Source: Coffea arabica
Taxonomy: Eukaryota > Streptophyta > Magnoliopsida > Gentianales > Rubiaceae
Direction: 5' to 3'
Assembly (NCBI RefSeq): GCF_036785885.1
Contig: NC_092312.1
Coordinates: 10,558,001 to 10,622,000, forward strand
DNA: 64,000 nucleotides
Part shown: piece by piece, positions 13,194 to 25,981 of the stretch
Numbering within the stretch: position 1 is the first letter of the stretch
Layout of the letters: each line of letters begins with the position of its first letter
Made by a program: the position numbers and the translations under genes
Notes under the pieces: model-generated
Told to the model about the DNA's origin: nothing
Databases searched by the model: none
Seen by the model: only the letters and a program-made list of their open reading frames with translations

Positions 13194-13896
13194 CTGTAGC
13201 TTTATCCGAGGAATCATGGTAGATAGGCTCCTCCTCAGGAACAGGGTGAAGCCCTTCAAGATTCTTCAACTCCCCTGATTTTTTCAAACCTTCTCCTACA
13301 TCAGAAGCTCCATCTTTTTCATCAGGGTACCTAACAACAACCACAGGACAAACACAATGATGGACACAATAATCACTAACACTCCCGAGTCTTCCTTTAG
13401 TGCTTCGCCTCGCCGCCCCAAACCCCCGGCTTCCCATGATTACCGCACTCAATCCCAATCTCTCCACTTCCAAACAAAGCCTTTCTTTCATATCATGGTC
13501 TTTAACAATATGGATCTTGAACGGAATATTGGCTTCCACCAGCGGCTGCGCCAAGTCATTAGCTTTAGTTGTGGTGAGATTGTCGAAATCATCTTCCATT
13601 TTTTGCTGGGATTCCTCGTCGGTGACTGATAAGTCGACGGAACCCCAGTCAGCGCCATAGAGAACGGAGGTGGGACGGACGTGGAGGAGGATCACGGCGT
13701 CGCCGGGACGTAGGTAATTCTGAACAGCCCATTTCACCGCGTAGGCGCTCTCGTCACTGAGATCGACCGCGATAGCTATCTTCCGATTGGCCCCGGATGT
13801 TGGTGTCCCAGATGGGAAGCGGGGTGAAGCTGGCTGGTGGAGAATCGCGGCCGGTGGTCGGTCCGACTCCGCCGGCGGCTTTTGCGGTGATGCCAT
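13186..13896 (-). CDS. PHOS34: Universal stress protein, PHOS32/PHOS34-like
   Basis: A predicted cytosolic protein of 236 residues with an ATP-binding USP domain at about residues 38-190; Arabidopsis relatives are phosphorylated after elicitor treatment. The N-terminal 37 residues are Pro/Ser-rich, as in PHOS32/34. Family hallmarks are RKIAIAVDLSDESAYAVKW, GDAVILLHVRPTSVLYGADW, KIHIVKDHDMKERLCLE and the nucleotide-binding GSRGFG...GRLGSVSDY block, then HHCVCPVVVVRYPD. The tail is acidic. The ATG at 13896 gives the expected length. A donor site lies five codons before the stop, so the annotated end may be an exon end (see 8133-8176). The gene is transcribed towards the BBX gene, with about 6.7-11.7 kb between them. 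Confidence 0.93.
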   Translation of the reverse strand: MASPQKPPAESDRPPAAILHQPASPRFPSGTPTSGANRKIAIAVDLSDESAYAVKWAVQNYLRPGDAVILLHVRPTSVLYGADWGSVDLSVTDEESQQKMEDDFDNLTTTKANDLAQPLVEANIPFKIHIVKDHDMKERLCLEVERLGLSAVIMGSRGFGAARRSTKGRLGSVSDYCVHHCVCPVVVVRYPDEKDGASDVGEGLKKSGELKNLEGLHPVPEEEPIYHDSSDKATGN

Positions 13897-15403
13897 GCGG
13901 AAAGGATAAAGACTATAACTTTTTCTTAATTCCTCTTTCCCTAACGGATTTTAGGTGGGCTTTAATGAATAATTTGTGGGTTTCGATTAGTTTCTGTTGT
14001 CTTCTGGGGTTTTGTGGGTATTTGGAGTGTGTGAAGTGTGCGTGTTTTTCTCAAAAGGTTGTACAGGAAGAAGTACAGGGCTGTTGGAGGTGGTGGAATC
14101 TGGTACTACAAATGAACATTCGTGAAGTTGGGGATTTATGTCGAGAAAAAGGTCAACATTTTGACGTCAAACCAATCGTATTCGCCAGCTTTCGGTTTCG
14201 CTTGGTACATATTTCATTTTCGTACATTACTTGACTCTCGTCCCCCATCTCCATCGACTACCTTATCAAAGCAATCTCAGAATTGAGATAGAGTGTATTG
14301 TACTGGTGTTTCCGTTTTGGATTTGTCTATAAGATGCGAGATGAACTCCGATTAAGAAGAGCACTGTGAGTATTAGTAGTTAGTTAGTAGTTTGGAGAAG
14401 GTGGAATTGAAGGTGCTTGAAAGTGACAAGTCCCAATAAATGGGAAATATTTGTATTTTTGTTGATCCCACTCGCCTGTCATTTTAATCATATAATTTTT
14501 ATTTATTAGCTTATATAATAAAATAAATAACGGGAGTGCAAATAATAATTTAAAAAAAAAAGACTGCACGTAATTTTTTTTGTCCAATAAATGTGTATTA
14601 CTCGCCATTAGAGAAATTAATCAAATAAAAATGAAGGTTTTCTTTTGGATTGTTTTTATTTTTTAAGTGTTTGCTATTTTGTTTTCTTTTGACAAAAATT
14701 AAAGGTGAGATTTAAAAAACAGGCAGGTGAAGAAGAATTTAAATCTAAAATCTTTAAATCTTTGAGTTTTAACCTTAATCATTGGACTAAAGTCTCGTTG
14801 ACTTAACAAAATTTTTAATATCTTTGAATTAAAAAAAAAAAAAGAAGGAAATGTAAGTGCATATGATTAAAGGGTAAATTATTTGTTCTTAATTAGTGCC
14901 GGATAGACCGTCAATGGAAAAATATTCATTTTTTTCGTTATTTTTCGTTTTTTCCCCGATCATGCTATAGAATTAAAAATGATTGGACCATGTTGTGACT
15001 TGTGAATTCATTATAGCGGTGACTATCAACACTTAGGGAGTAGGGATAATCATTAATCTCCCCATATTATAATTAGGTAGATAAGATCACCTTTTAATTG
15101 AGCAAATCCAACAATAAAACAAATGTTTGCTTAAAAAAACAAGCTACTCCATGGTAAAAGAAAAAAGAAGAGTAGGACAGCCGCAAAGTTTTTTTAGTGT
15201 TTTTAATTAAAAACATATACGATTGCATAGATTAGAAAGCAGCAGAATATTAGTAGGATTCAAGTACCATCTTTGGATTATTCGTCTCAAGAAAGAATTT
15301 TGTTTTCTTTTTTCAAACTATTATTAAAAAAAAAACTATAGTTATCTAGTTCTCATTTTCACATGACCGTTAAGTTGTGGATGAATGTGATGAGTTGATT
15401 ATA
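13897..15403. other. USP 5' flank and AT-rich intergenic DNA
   Basis: The first few hundred bases are the presumed promoter of the minus-strand USP gene. The rest is AT-rich with many homopolymers. No gene was recognised. Confidence 0.45.
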
Positions 15404-16133
15404 GGGATAATTTCAGAAACCTCCCTTGAGATTTCTTTCTATTTCACTGGCTTTCTTGTAAGTTTTAAAAATTACATTAATTCACTTGAAATTTATTATA
15501 TTGTAACATTTAAATTCAATCAACAATTAAAAAATGATATAGGAGAAAGAAGATAATATGATTTTATCATTTCCCCTCATCTACTAAATATTTTAATTAA
15601 TTTAATACCAAAGAGCGAGCCTTAAAAAAAAAATATATATATATATATATAATTAAAATATTACAAAGAGTGAGCTTTAATACCATAGAAATTTCAGTAA
15701 CTGACTTTAATTTGTTGACAAGAATATTTATGATGTTAAAGTTTGTTCTCTGTAATATTTTGGTTGCAAATTTTTTGACTATTTATTGTTGATCATGTTT
15801 GACAATGGATATGTAACTGAAAAGAGTAATTTGGATTTTGTATTAAGGGAAAAATATAAAATTATATATATATTGATATTATATGTTATTTGATTCCTAA
15901 TAATAAACAATAAATTTTAGTGTTTTTCTTTAATACGTGAGTTGGTATTAAATTAATTAAATAATATAGTAAATGAGGGATAATAATGAAATCATATTAT
16001 GTTATCTCTTCTAATATAACTTTAAATTATTGTTTGGATCTAAACGTTACAAGATAATTAATCTCAGAGGAGGTTAATATAATTTCAAAATCTGGAAAAG
16101 AGGTTAGTAAAATAAGGTTTTTGAAATTATCCC
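15404..16133. mobile_element. Non-autonomous Mutator-like (MULE) element, 730 bp
   Basis: The left end reads GGGATAATTTCAGAAACCTC and the right end is its imperfect inverse, closing in GAAATTATCCC. A perfect 9-bp direct repeat TTGATTATA (15395-15403 and 16134-16142) flanks it, the target duplication size of Mutator. The inside is AT-rich, includes an (AT)n tract near 15.63 kb, and has no coding capacity. Confidence 0.9.
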
Positions 16134-16142
16134 TTGATTATA

Positions 16143-17576
16143 TTGCTACATAGTTGGATCTAATGATTCGCACGCATTCTCATTGGAACTCGGATCCAGC
16201 TAAAAATATTCCCAAAATAATTGCTGGCAGAATCTCTTGCCAACTTGGGTAACTACAATTGGCATTTGATGATGAATGTGGAATTTGATAAAGCATATTC
16301 TCTACTTATTTTCTTCTTTTTTCCCTATAGTCGTATATTTTAGTTTCCATCAAAAAGTTTTTGGAGCCATTCCCCAGTGGAATTCAACTTTTGTTAATGG
16401 GCTTGAGAAAACGACCCATCAATGTGATTGCCAGTTGCCATAACACTCAAACAATAGGAAGCCCATATCTCCTCTCGCAGGCTGAAAACCTGCCGCCGTC
16501 TCCAAATTCTACAAGTTGAGTTGGATGCACAACAGCCCATTAAAGGGTTTGGGTTTGATACAACTCAACGCCTTTCCCCATTCCTGAGACTGCAAAGCAA
16601 AACTCCTTCCAAGGCCAAGGGAACCGCCCTCCTCCACCACCTCCTCTTCTTTTCGCTCTAGAAGTAATACTCGCCGGCTAAAGTCCGTTCTTGTTAACCC
16701 CCTCTTGCTGTCGAAGGCCAACTACCTGTTTAATGCTCAAATAATCAAAGCTTTTACTTTGATAAACAAAAGGTCTTGCTAAAGTTAGTTGGCAATTCCA
16801 GCAAACCCAGATAACAGCTAAGAAACTTGAGACTTTTTTTCGATTCAATTCAAGGTACGACAGCTTCTCACGCTCCATGAGAATTTGGGTATTTTGTATG
16901 TATGCTTTTCATTGAATTTAAGTTGATTTTTGAAGAGAGTGTGTTGTGCAATTTTGTTATTTCATCCCTGAGAAAAATGGAGCCTTTGGAATTACGACTT
17001 CGAATTCTGACGCTGGATTACAGTAGGACAAGGCAGCAGTTAAATGTGGTTGTTGGGATCCCCTTAATTAGTTGTCAGGAATTTCTACTCTTTTTCATTT
17101 TTTTTGGGGGCAGGAATTTCTACTTGTCATTGGCAGTCAATGAGTTTCCTATAATGTGGAGGGAGGATATGTTTGTTAACCTGTTTAGAGTTGTCAAATC
17201 AAATTTATATGAAACGGAAGTATATTGTCGATTATAAAAGTTGACATGAATTAGGAAGTGGCCCGGGAGAGAATTATCATCGGCAATTACGATTAATAAT
17301 AATTCTTCCTTATGCATATGAAGAATTGCTTGAGAAGTTGTAGAATGAGCATGGTGGCACTTTTTTTTTTAAATAGTTGAAGATTGATGTTTTATGTGTG
17401 TGCTTGTTCGTGACTATTGAAGTGGCAGTGTTTAAAAGTAATACCAGTATGAACTGATATAATTCTATGATCTTGGTTTTACGGAAAACAGTAGAGTATT
17501 TCCAGGTTTTACTCGCTCAATGCAGATTGTTGAGGCCTTCATTGTGTAGTAACTGCTTGTACTTTCCTTTTTCCAG
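16143..17576 (+). other. TRM61 upstream region with likely 5' leader exon and intron
   Basis: No coding domain is visible. An acceptor (TTTTTCCAG) ends at 17576, 50 bases before the TRM61 start codon, so at least one non-coding leader exon probably lies in this stretch; its donor could not be fixed. Confidence 0.45.
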
Positions 17577-17626
17577 ATAACTGGCCTTGTTGGCAATATA
17601 GCTGTGGTAAATACAGACTCTTTAGG

Positions 17627-18967
17627 ATGTTGTCGATGGAACTGGAGAACAAAGTATCGTTCAAAAGATGCATTCGTGAAGGAGATTTGGTTATTGTATA
17701 TGAGAGGCATGACAACATGAAGGCTGTGAAAGTTTGTGAAAATGGAGTTCTCCAAAATCGTTTTGGCGTTTTCAAACATTCAGATTGGATAGGGAAACCA
17801 TTTGGGTCTAAAGTGTTCAGTAATAAAGGTGGATTCATTTATTTGTTAGCACCTACTGCAGAGCTGTGGACTTTAGTTCTAAGCCACAGAACTCAGATTC
17901 TTTATGTCGCTGATATTAGCTTTGTTATTATGTATCTGGAGATTATTCCTGGTTGTCTGGTTCTTGAATCCGGTACTGGAAGTGGATCTTTAACTACCTC
18001 ACTTGCAAGAGCTGTAGCACCCACTGGGCATGTCTACACATTTGATTTTCATGACCAAAGGGCTTCCTCAGCCAGGTTGGCAGTGAAACAGATTACCTGA
18101 GGCTATTTAATAATGTAGTTGCAGTTTATATTGCTTGAACGAGTAAAGTCACTCCAAGTTGGAGTATTTTTTTTTTTTTTAATATTTGCCAGTGTATCCA
18201 TTCATTCAGAAACTAAATTTATAATTTATATCACGGCAGGTACTTAGGAGTGCATGACATTGTTTTGTCTAGGCATGACTAGAATCCTAGTGGTTTGATT
18301 TTCTTTTCGGCTATTATGTAAAATGCTTAATCTGATTCATAATCTCTGCCGTAGGGAGGATTTTGAAAAAACAGGATTGAGCAGTTTAGTAACAGTGGGA
18401 GTCAGAGATATTCAGGGTGAAGGATTTCCCGATGAATTTATTGGGCAGGCAGATTCAGTTTTTCTTGACCTACCTCAGCCATGGCTTGCCATTCCTTCTG
18501 CTGGGAAGATGTTGAAAGAAGATGGGGTCTTGTGTTCCTTCTCACCATGCATTGAACAAGTACAACGATCATGTGAAACACTAAAATCATGTTTTACTGG
18601 TAAAGTCCATTTGTCATTGTCTTATAAAGTTGCATTGTTTTCTACGGCTAAATGGTGTTTATTGAGCAGTTTGCTGCGACTTCAGTTAAAGAATGCATTA
18701 AGGGTGAACTTTATGTTAAATGCTTCTGTAGATATAAGAACTTTCGAGATACTTCTCCGGTCTTATGAAGTTCGAGGAGAAAGGTTAGAAAGCTGGGAGA
18801 ATCATGCAGGTGGTTCTCTTGGGTCTCGTAAAAGGAGGCAGCGTTCCACTGATGGAAGCAATGGAGTTGAAGCTTCTGTTTCTGCCACGATCGTGGCCAG
18901 GCCTTCCAGTGAAGGGAGAGGGCACACTGGCTATTTGACGTTCGCTAGACTCCGGTGTGTCATCTAA
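17627..18967 (+). CDS. TRM61: tRNA (adenine58-N1)-methyltransferase catalytic subunit TRM61
   Basis: The catalytic subunit of the nuclear TRM6/TRM61 complex, which makes m1A58 in the T-loop of tRNAs using S-adenosylmethionine. Three exons, 17627-18075, 18355-18599 and 18732-18967, join in phase to 309 residues. Hallmarks are GDLVIVYERHDNMKAVKV near the N-terminus, the family block NRFGVFKHSDWIGKPFGSKV, the SAM-binding LESGTGSGSL, and the catalytic-core segment ADSVFLDLPQPWLAIPSA. The C-terminus ends GHTGYLTFARLRC, as in plant orthologues. The first ATG is used because the second, three codons on, would trim the usual N-terminus. The second intron (132 bp) is a multiple of three with no stop. 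Confidence 0.95.
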
Positions 18968-20857
18968 ACTGCCCTTTTGTCCTGAAAGAAATTTTGCCAT
19001 CTTGGTCAAGTTCGTTCGGTCCATTCTTATTTCTTGGATGTTAGTCTGGTTGATGGTAACATCTGAATCAGCAGCAGCTTTTAGACTGTAGGTTTTCCAT
19101 TCTGTAGCAAGCAAGGATTTTAGCTAGCTACTTCTTGTCAGCACTAAACAAAGATTTCATGAAATTTTGTTCGGAAAGTGCAGTAGGTTGCCCCAGAGTA
19201 ATCTGTGACCAAAAATATGTTTGTTACCTAGATTGTTTGAAATTTTGTTGCGTTTAGTATAATAGGAGCTTCTATGAGAAGAAATTACAAGTTTCAAACT
19301 CGGAGACATAAATGAAGTTGTGTAATTACGTGGTAACGTATAATTTTCATAATGAGGTCTTATTAGATGATTCCCATACTGCATTTAGAGTTGGAGCCTT
19401 CCAGTCCCAAGTTGACTGGCGGAAACTGGGGATGACTAGTACATAAAGGGTGAGAGAAACATTTTGTATTGACTACCCCCCCGTCAACCATGTATATCAC
19501 CTGTTTCTTGAATTTGTATGTGTATTTAATTGTAATAGGCATTTACCTGCCATGTTTATGTCAAATTCTGTCAAAATAGAAAGGGAATCTGCAATGCAGC
19601 AGTTGTTTCTACTAATTCTCTGTTTGCTTATCATGCATTGGCATCCTCTGGCAGTAAGAAGCTGCATATCTCCATAGATATCCTAAGTTGGTCCCGTGGA
19701 TGTATGATTCTAGTCTGGAATTGAATGTGAAAATCCAATTGAGTCCCAGGGGAGTTTCTCTTGCTTGGTAGAAGAAGCGTAGGGGGTTCTGCTCCCTTTC
19801 CTCACTTTGCAGTCTTCCTTTTGCAGTGAAATTCGCACGAGGCTAATAATTAATAGTTAGCGATTCCATATGAAGGGTCCAACCGCAAAGGGTTCATATT
19901 TTGTGTGCTAGGTACAGTAGAGGTCGTATTGGTGAAAATGACGAATAGGAACGCTGCAGCAAATGGCTGTTGTTTCGTCCGCTGTTTTACCGAGCTACTA
20001 GCATTTTGGAAGTAAAGTAGTAATGATAATCTTAATTCTTAAAAATAAGTTATATGAAAAGAAAATCGTAAAAAGTACAAAAGAGTGCCATGTTTGTGTA
20101 ATTAAATTTCAATCTGAATATCTTATTTTGAACGCTCAAAATAGATTGAAAATAGGAAAGTTGTTGCGGTGGATTTATTATTGATTACACTACTACTATT
20201 CCATTAAACCCAATCATTGTGATTTCAAATCATCATTTCAATTTCCAACCCTTTCCACGTCACCCTCCCCATTCCGCTCCAAAAACACAAAAAAAAAAAA
20301 GAAAAAGAAATGAAAAGATAAAATGTGACACTTATAAAAATAAAAAATAAAAATGATTAGTGATAGCATCATAACTAAGACCATACGCAACCCTATTTAA
20401 AAGTAGTATTCTTGATGAGATTATTATTCAATCAAGTGGCCCAACAATTCTTACAAGCCATTAAATTGGTCAATGTCAGTTGCTTAATCAACAACCAATT
20501 TAATGTCCCGTGACACTCCGTTCCTTTACGCTCTCTGCCTCTCTCTTCTTAATTTAATGTCCCATCCAAATTAAGGAATATAAAATTTTGAGGAATTATT
20601 CCCTATAACGCAAAAAGAAAAATGTTATTTCCCTATAACAAATTATATAACCTATAACCTATTCCCCAAAAAGAAAAAAAAAAAAAGCTATTTCAAAAAG
20701 AAAAAAGGGACAAAAAGCAAAAAGAATCCAACTCGAATTGACCAACAAGAAGAACAAATGAGTGATTGAGCACCGGAGTAAATTCAACATTTCTTTTTCT
20801 TTTTCTTTTTTTATTGGCTGTGATGATTACATGGAAGGATAACTTTAGACTTAAGCA
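18968..20857. other. TRM61 3' flank and intergenic DNA
   Basis: Probable TRM61 3' untranslated sequence, then AT-rich DNA with A-rich runs. No further gene was recognised. Confidence 0.5.
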
Positions 20858-21115
20858 ATGTTTGATAACTCAATTCAGCACTTAAATTTAATAAAATCAA
20901 ATCTTAATATATTCAGACCGTTTGATAATTACAAATTAAACATGTAAATTAATCAAATAATGTTAAATTTTCAGGACAAAGCTTGCTGTTAAAATTAAGT
21001 GAAAAGTGAATTCACTTATCACTTAATGTGACATGCACTCAAATGCATTAAATTTAATACCTAATAAATTAATAATTTAATTGATTCAAATTTTAGTTTT
21101 ATCAAACCTACCCTA
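20858..21115. mobile_element. Possible MITE with TTTGATAA-type ends
   Basis: The segment begins near AATGTTTGATAAC and ends near GTTTTATCAAACCTACC, a short imperfect inverted repeat around an AT-rich core. No matching target duplication was found, so the family (hAT-like is a guess) and the exact limits are uncertain. Confidence 0.35.
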
Positions 21116-22023
21116 GTTCGGACTTCAAAGTAAGAACTGTCAACATACTTGACTTTTTTCTTTATAGATTAGATGGGATACTCTGCTTTGATTTTTCTTC
21201 TTTTGAATTTCGCAACTCATAATTTTTCGTTTAGCCATTGAAATCGCTCGGACAATGCCTCGTCTTCTTATAAATCATAAATTATTATAATATTTCAAAT
21301 ATATTTTGATGATTAGTGAATTATAGATCTATTTGTTAAACTATCTAAATAATCAGAATATTTCAAAATTTTCATCAAATTTTGCGATCCTAAAATGAAT
21401 TTTTTTAAAAAATAAAAATAAAAACCAGCAACGTGACCAGCCAAAAAAAAAAAAGAAAGAAAAAGAAAAGGTTTTTTTTTTTGAAGCAAGAAAAAGAAAA
21501 GATTTGGACGTTGCAATTTGCATGCCTTGTTGTTAGTTGTTGCGTACATGAAATGAGAATTTGACCATCCAAAGCGTATGATAGCTTTTGGACAGGGTTA
21601 GGTCAGAATTAGAGTCAAAGATACTTTTGACCCCGTGGAGTTTATCCTGTTATCCCACTTTCAGTGGCGGCGAGCAAAATGCTCTTAAAATGCCGCTTTG
21701 CACACGTGGCACGAGCTGAGTGGCAGTTGTCCCATGGGGCCCACATCCCATTCACGTTCCCCTGTCATCTCTTAATTGCTCGCGCCAACCAGAATCCACC
21801 TCCCCAACGCACATTCGGCAGCCAACCCAGCCTGAAGGGCCATTTTCGTTCCCCAGCCAGAAGATCGAAGGAAAATAAAAAAAAATTCCATTTTCGGACG
21901 GACAAATACTGCTGCTATAAATATATCTTGGGAATTGGGAAGATTGTAATTTATCCGAAGAGAGCTAGTTACTTGCATTTTATCACGAAATAGCCTGAAG
22001 GACCAAAAGGGTCTGCAGGATTG
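21116..22023 (+). other. PLAC8 gene upstream region
   Basis: AT-rich up to about 21.6 kb, then of higher GC in the 400 bases before the PLAC8 start codon, which is the presumed promoter and leader. An open frame on the opposite strand over 21772-22407 is taken to be a shadow of the first PLAC8 exon and its leader. Confidence 0.45.
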
Positions 22024-25000
22024 ATGGCAGAGATGGAGAAGAAAGTGGTGGTGGTGGCTGATCAGAGGAGGGAGGAGGAAGAGGAGGAAAAGGAGAGTTT
22101 GATGGAAAAGGTGGCAGTTTTGGATTTTGATATGCTGTGTGCGACGGTGGCTATGCAGAGCCACAAGGGGAAGTGGGATACATTGAATGCGGGTGAGAAT
22201 GGTGATGAAGAAGAAGATATAGTGGTTTATGGTAATGGAGGAGGAGTTTTGAGGATGTGGGAAGGTGAGCTCCTTTACGATTGCTTTGATGACCGCCGCA
22301 TCGCCCTTCAATCTGCCTGGTGAACGTTTTCTTCCTCTGTTTTTTTCTTTTTCTTTTGTTGCGAGTGTTGTCTTATTGCTTCGAACTTTCTCATCTGGCA
22401 TGTGCAAATTTCAGTTATTGTATTTTGGAAAAGATTTGCTTGTTTGTTTATAGGGATGGAAACTTCTTCATCTTGCTTGAATCTTGTACAGCTTCTTTAA
22501 GGTTGCCCATTTTCCCACCTTTTAGGAAAAATGCGGACAAAAAAAAAAAATTTGGTTTTTTTTTAATCTAATTTTATGCCTAATTTCTTTTTTCTGTTGC
22601 CAATAAGGGATTTCTGAAAGGTTTACGTTGTTAACAGCTGTTGAAGCTGTTTTTCTTATTTCTTTATTCTGCCTCATGTTTTCAGAAACTTAGTTTGACC
22701 GTCTTTGCTCTATAGCGGAATTCTGAAGTAATTCTGAAGAGAGGGAGGGGAAGGGGGGAGGTATGCTGGGAAGGTTTTGTATCTATAAATGTTTCATACC
22801 CAAGGCATATAATCATGAGCATATGGATTTAAAATATTCCAGTTTCTAGTAGAGATTCACAATTTGTAAGGATTAAAATTAATGAGCTTAGTTATATTAT
22901 ATGTAACGTGAATTCTTTGGTTTTGCAGTTGTCCATGCTATAGATTTGGGAAGAACATGAGACGAGCTGGTTTTGGTTCTTGTTTTCTTCAGGTAATTGG
23001 CTTTTGTTTTTTTTTTTTTTGGAATAAACTCTTGAATTGATTCACACCCCATAGGCCAAAACAAAAAAGAAGAAAGAAGAAGAAGAATCCTGTGGATATA
23101 TGATACAATTGTTTGACCTTAATTTCCAATCTATTCACTATAAGTCTATAACCAATATAAGTCCAGTAGAACTTGGGTGTCATTGACATGGTATTTATTG
23201 TCTTATCTTCTGTCTTGGTCAAATATGGTCCATTTTAATTGCCAAACTGATGCTGACTGGTCAATTACTGATGAAATATGAGTTGCAGAAATAGGTAAAC
23301 TTATCTATAATCTCCTTAGAAAATTTGTAGTCACGACTGAGTTTGGAATTAAACTCGTGTATGTCTCTTGTATGGTGATGCCAAAAGGCATGAGATGATA
23401 CAAGCTTGTATATATCCCATGTTTGTTGCTTTAGGTGTACTTACCAACAGTTTATTGCTTATGAGTTTGTAATTATTTTGTTTTTTAACTTTACTTTCTG
23501 TTTTTGTGCGCTTAAGGTTAAAATAAACTTTTGAGATTTACCGATAATCTGTAGATTCTTACAGTATGTTTCACCGGTGAAAGTACTTGGGGAGATTTCA
23601 AGTTAGGATAAAGAAAGTAATCTTAAGAGTAGGTGCCAAACCATGCAAGAAAATTTGAAAGAGTTGAATGTGTCAAACTATCTAAATGGCAATATATTAT
23701 TTGTATTTCATAAAAGAATTTTTGATAACAACTTGTGTTCTTTTTCTGCAGGGATCTGTTTATATGATTCTTGTTCTGCTTGCACTTCTCAGTATGCTCA
23801 CATTTCTGGGTACAAAGAGACGCTGCTTTCTTTATTTGGCTGCTGCTTTTTCTATTTCAGTGGGAATATATTTGGGAATTTACCGTACTCAGATTAGGAA
23901 AAAATTCAATATTAGGGTAAGTTTCTTGTTCTATATTGTTGATTCAAAAGGTTTGATTATTATTACCATTTCTCTGGACTTACAAGTGACATGACCACAT
24001 TAGTCAATCTTATCCTTGTGCCTAACGTTCATGTGGGCAACAGTGAGTCATGGTTGACTTAAAGCAAATTATTTTAGTTGTTTAAAATCATTGGGGCTGT
24101 CAATTTGTAGCCAAATTTTTTCAAGGCAGGGTGAGAGAAAGTAATCTTAAGAGTAGCTGCCAAACCAAAAATTTATGTGTAAAACGACATAGACAAGAGT
24201 TGCATGAGGCAAAGTTTCTCTTTTCACATGTTCAAAAGATTGTAAGAACCCAAGTGCAGTTTTAAAAGGATTTTATCTTCTTGTATTTGAGGATGAGGGG
24301 AGGTACGACTGGATAGTTTCTGCTTAGAAGTAGATAGAACTTTATCAGTTTGGGAAAGTTGGCCATTAGAGAGGAACTTATCCAGGACAATTCTGGGGGA
24401 ATTTAGTGAATGGCACGAAGGGAGGTAAATGATGTATATTTGATTTTGCCACATTTGTATGGAGGGTTCAAAACTGCACTACTTGTTAAAGACTTACTGA
24501 GAAGTTATGCTATTATTTCCATAAGGTGTTGTTTCTTACTATTGTGCTTAATCTTTTCACTCCTTTATTTTCTGTGAAAACTTGGAAGCTGACCGGTATT
24601 TAATATTAACTTTCTGAATCACAAAGTCTATTGTCTCAAACAAATATGTGATGTTTCCCCAAAGATCATTCAAGACTATGAAATTGAAAAAGAGCCAGCT
24701 TTCAGGGTAATCCCAGTGTTGCCCTAGCTGAAGCTGCTTCTGATGCACGAATTCTGTCATGTTAGTGTGGTGGAATCCCAGAAATCGTGGACGACCTTTT
24801 TACTTTACAGAGAAGTTGTTTGCTAGTGTTAGCCAGGGTCTACTATAATGTAATGCACATCCTGCCATTCAAATGTTGTTTTCTAGGTACATTTTTTTAC
24901 CGGTATTCTCTAGTGTGGTGATCTTTGTTGAACCCTCTAGGTTCATGCTATCAACCAAATATTCCTCTGGAGAGCTTGAAATCCTGCAAGTAGAATGCGA

Positions 25001-25981
25001 CTGGTGGAGTTGGATTAAACATGAATAGACCACCTAATTCAAGACCTGTATTAATGTCTAGTAGGCATTTTTTTCACCTCTATTCGTGTTTGTCCTTGTT
25101 TGTGAAAACATTGACAAACTATTGTCACGTCTTGTCTCTAAACTTTAATTGCCTCAAGTTTCTCTATTAGTATTTCTGGCATACTTTATCAAATTGGTTT
25201 GCTAAAAATTTGAGTGACAAGTTAAAAGAAACACGATGTTCGGGACTAGAATAGGATGAGTAATGTGATGGATCTTACGAACAGGACTAGAAGATCAAGT
25301 AACATGAAATAATTAGCGATAAAGGAACTAAGGGAGTCTCCCTAGCTCTGCTCTTCCGGGGAGGGGGCAAAAAAAGGAATTGATGTTGTTTATTATATAT
25401 GGCCTTAAGTAGAGCTACTATGGGTGAACTTTAGGCTGTCTTTGTCCTTCTACTTGATAAATGATATATGTTTCCAGTAAAAAAGGCATCTCAGTGAATG
25501 TTCTGCTAACCTTGGCCATGTATGTGTTTTCTTCAGGATAGCGAGAGTTCTTTCGATGATTGTGTATACCATCTCATTTGCCCATGTTGCTCCTTGTGCC
25601 AGGTGTGTGCATATATATATATATACACACACTTTCATGAATAATAGATGTGCTAGTTGGCTCAAATTGGCTGTGTATCAATTCAAATTATGTCTTTGGG
25701 TATTATTTTGAAGTTTACTGTAATGTACACTTTGCTATGACTTGGAGCAGGAATCGCGAACACTAGAGATGAATAATGTTCAAGATGGCATCTGGCATGG
25801 TAGAGGTGATACAATATGCATAGGAAGCTACTCCGAAGGTGGTGGTAAGGCACTTTTTGAGCGAAATCCACCTCCTGTTATGTCAAGACAGTCTCCAGAG
25901 CCCCAATGTATTTCAAAAGCTACAGATGAGAGCAGTCATGTATGGGCTGCTGAAGTTGGTCAAACTTCTCCCCTGGTTTGA
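22024..25981 (+). CDS. PLAC8 family membrane protein
   Basis: A predicted membrane protein of 273 residues; the PLAC8/cell-number-regulator superfamily includes proteins affecting organ size and metal transport, but the role of this subgroup is unknown. Five exons, 22024-22319, 22929-22992, 23752-23916, 25537-25602 and 25751-25981, all use GT-AG sites and keep phase. Exon 1 has an acidic Glu-rich stretch. The first cysteine motif ACCPCYRFGKNMRRAG crosses the exon 1/2 junction. Exon 3 encodes two hydrophobic segments (SVYMILVLLALLSMLTFLG and FLYLAAAFSISVGIYLGIY). A second cysteine motif, LICPCCSLCQ, leads into ESRTLEMNNVQDGIWHGRGD, the most conserved block of the subgroup. The C-terminus is Pro/Ser-rich. 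Relatives I recall are At4g23470 and At5g41390. Confidence 0.93.

Noticed and set aside
21772-22407. 211-residue minus-strand open frame
   Set aside because: Overlaps the leader and first exon of the PLAC8 gene; its residues are complements of Glu codons and have no domain.
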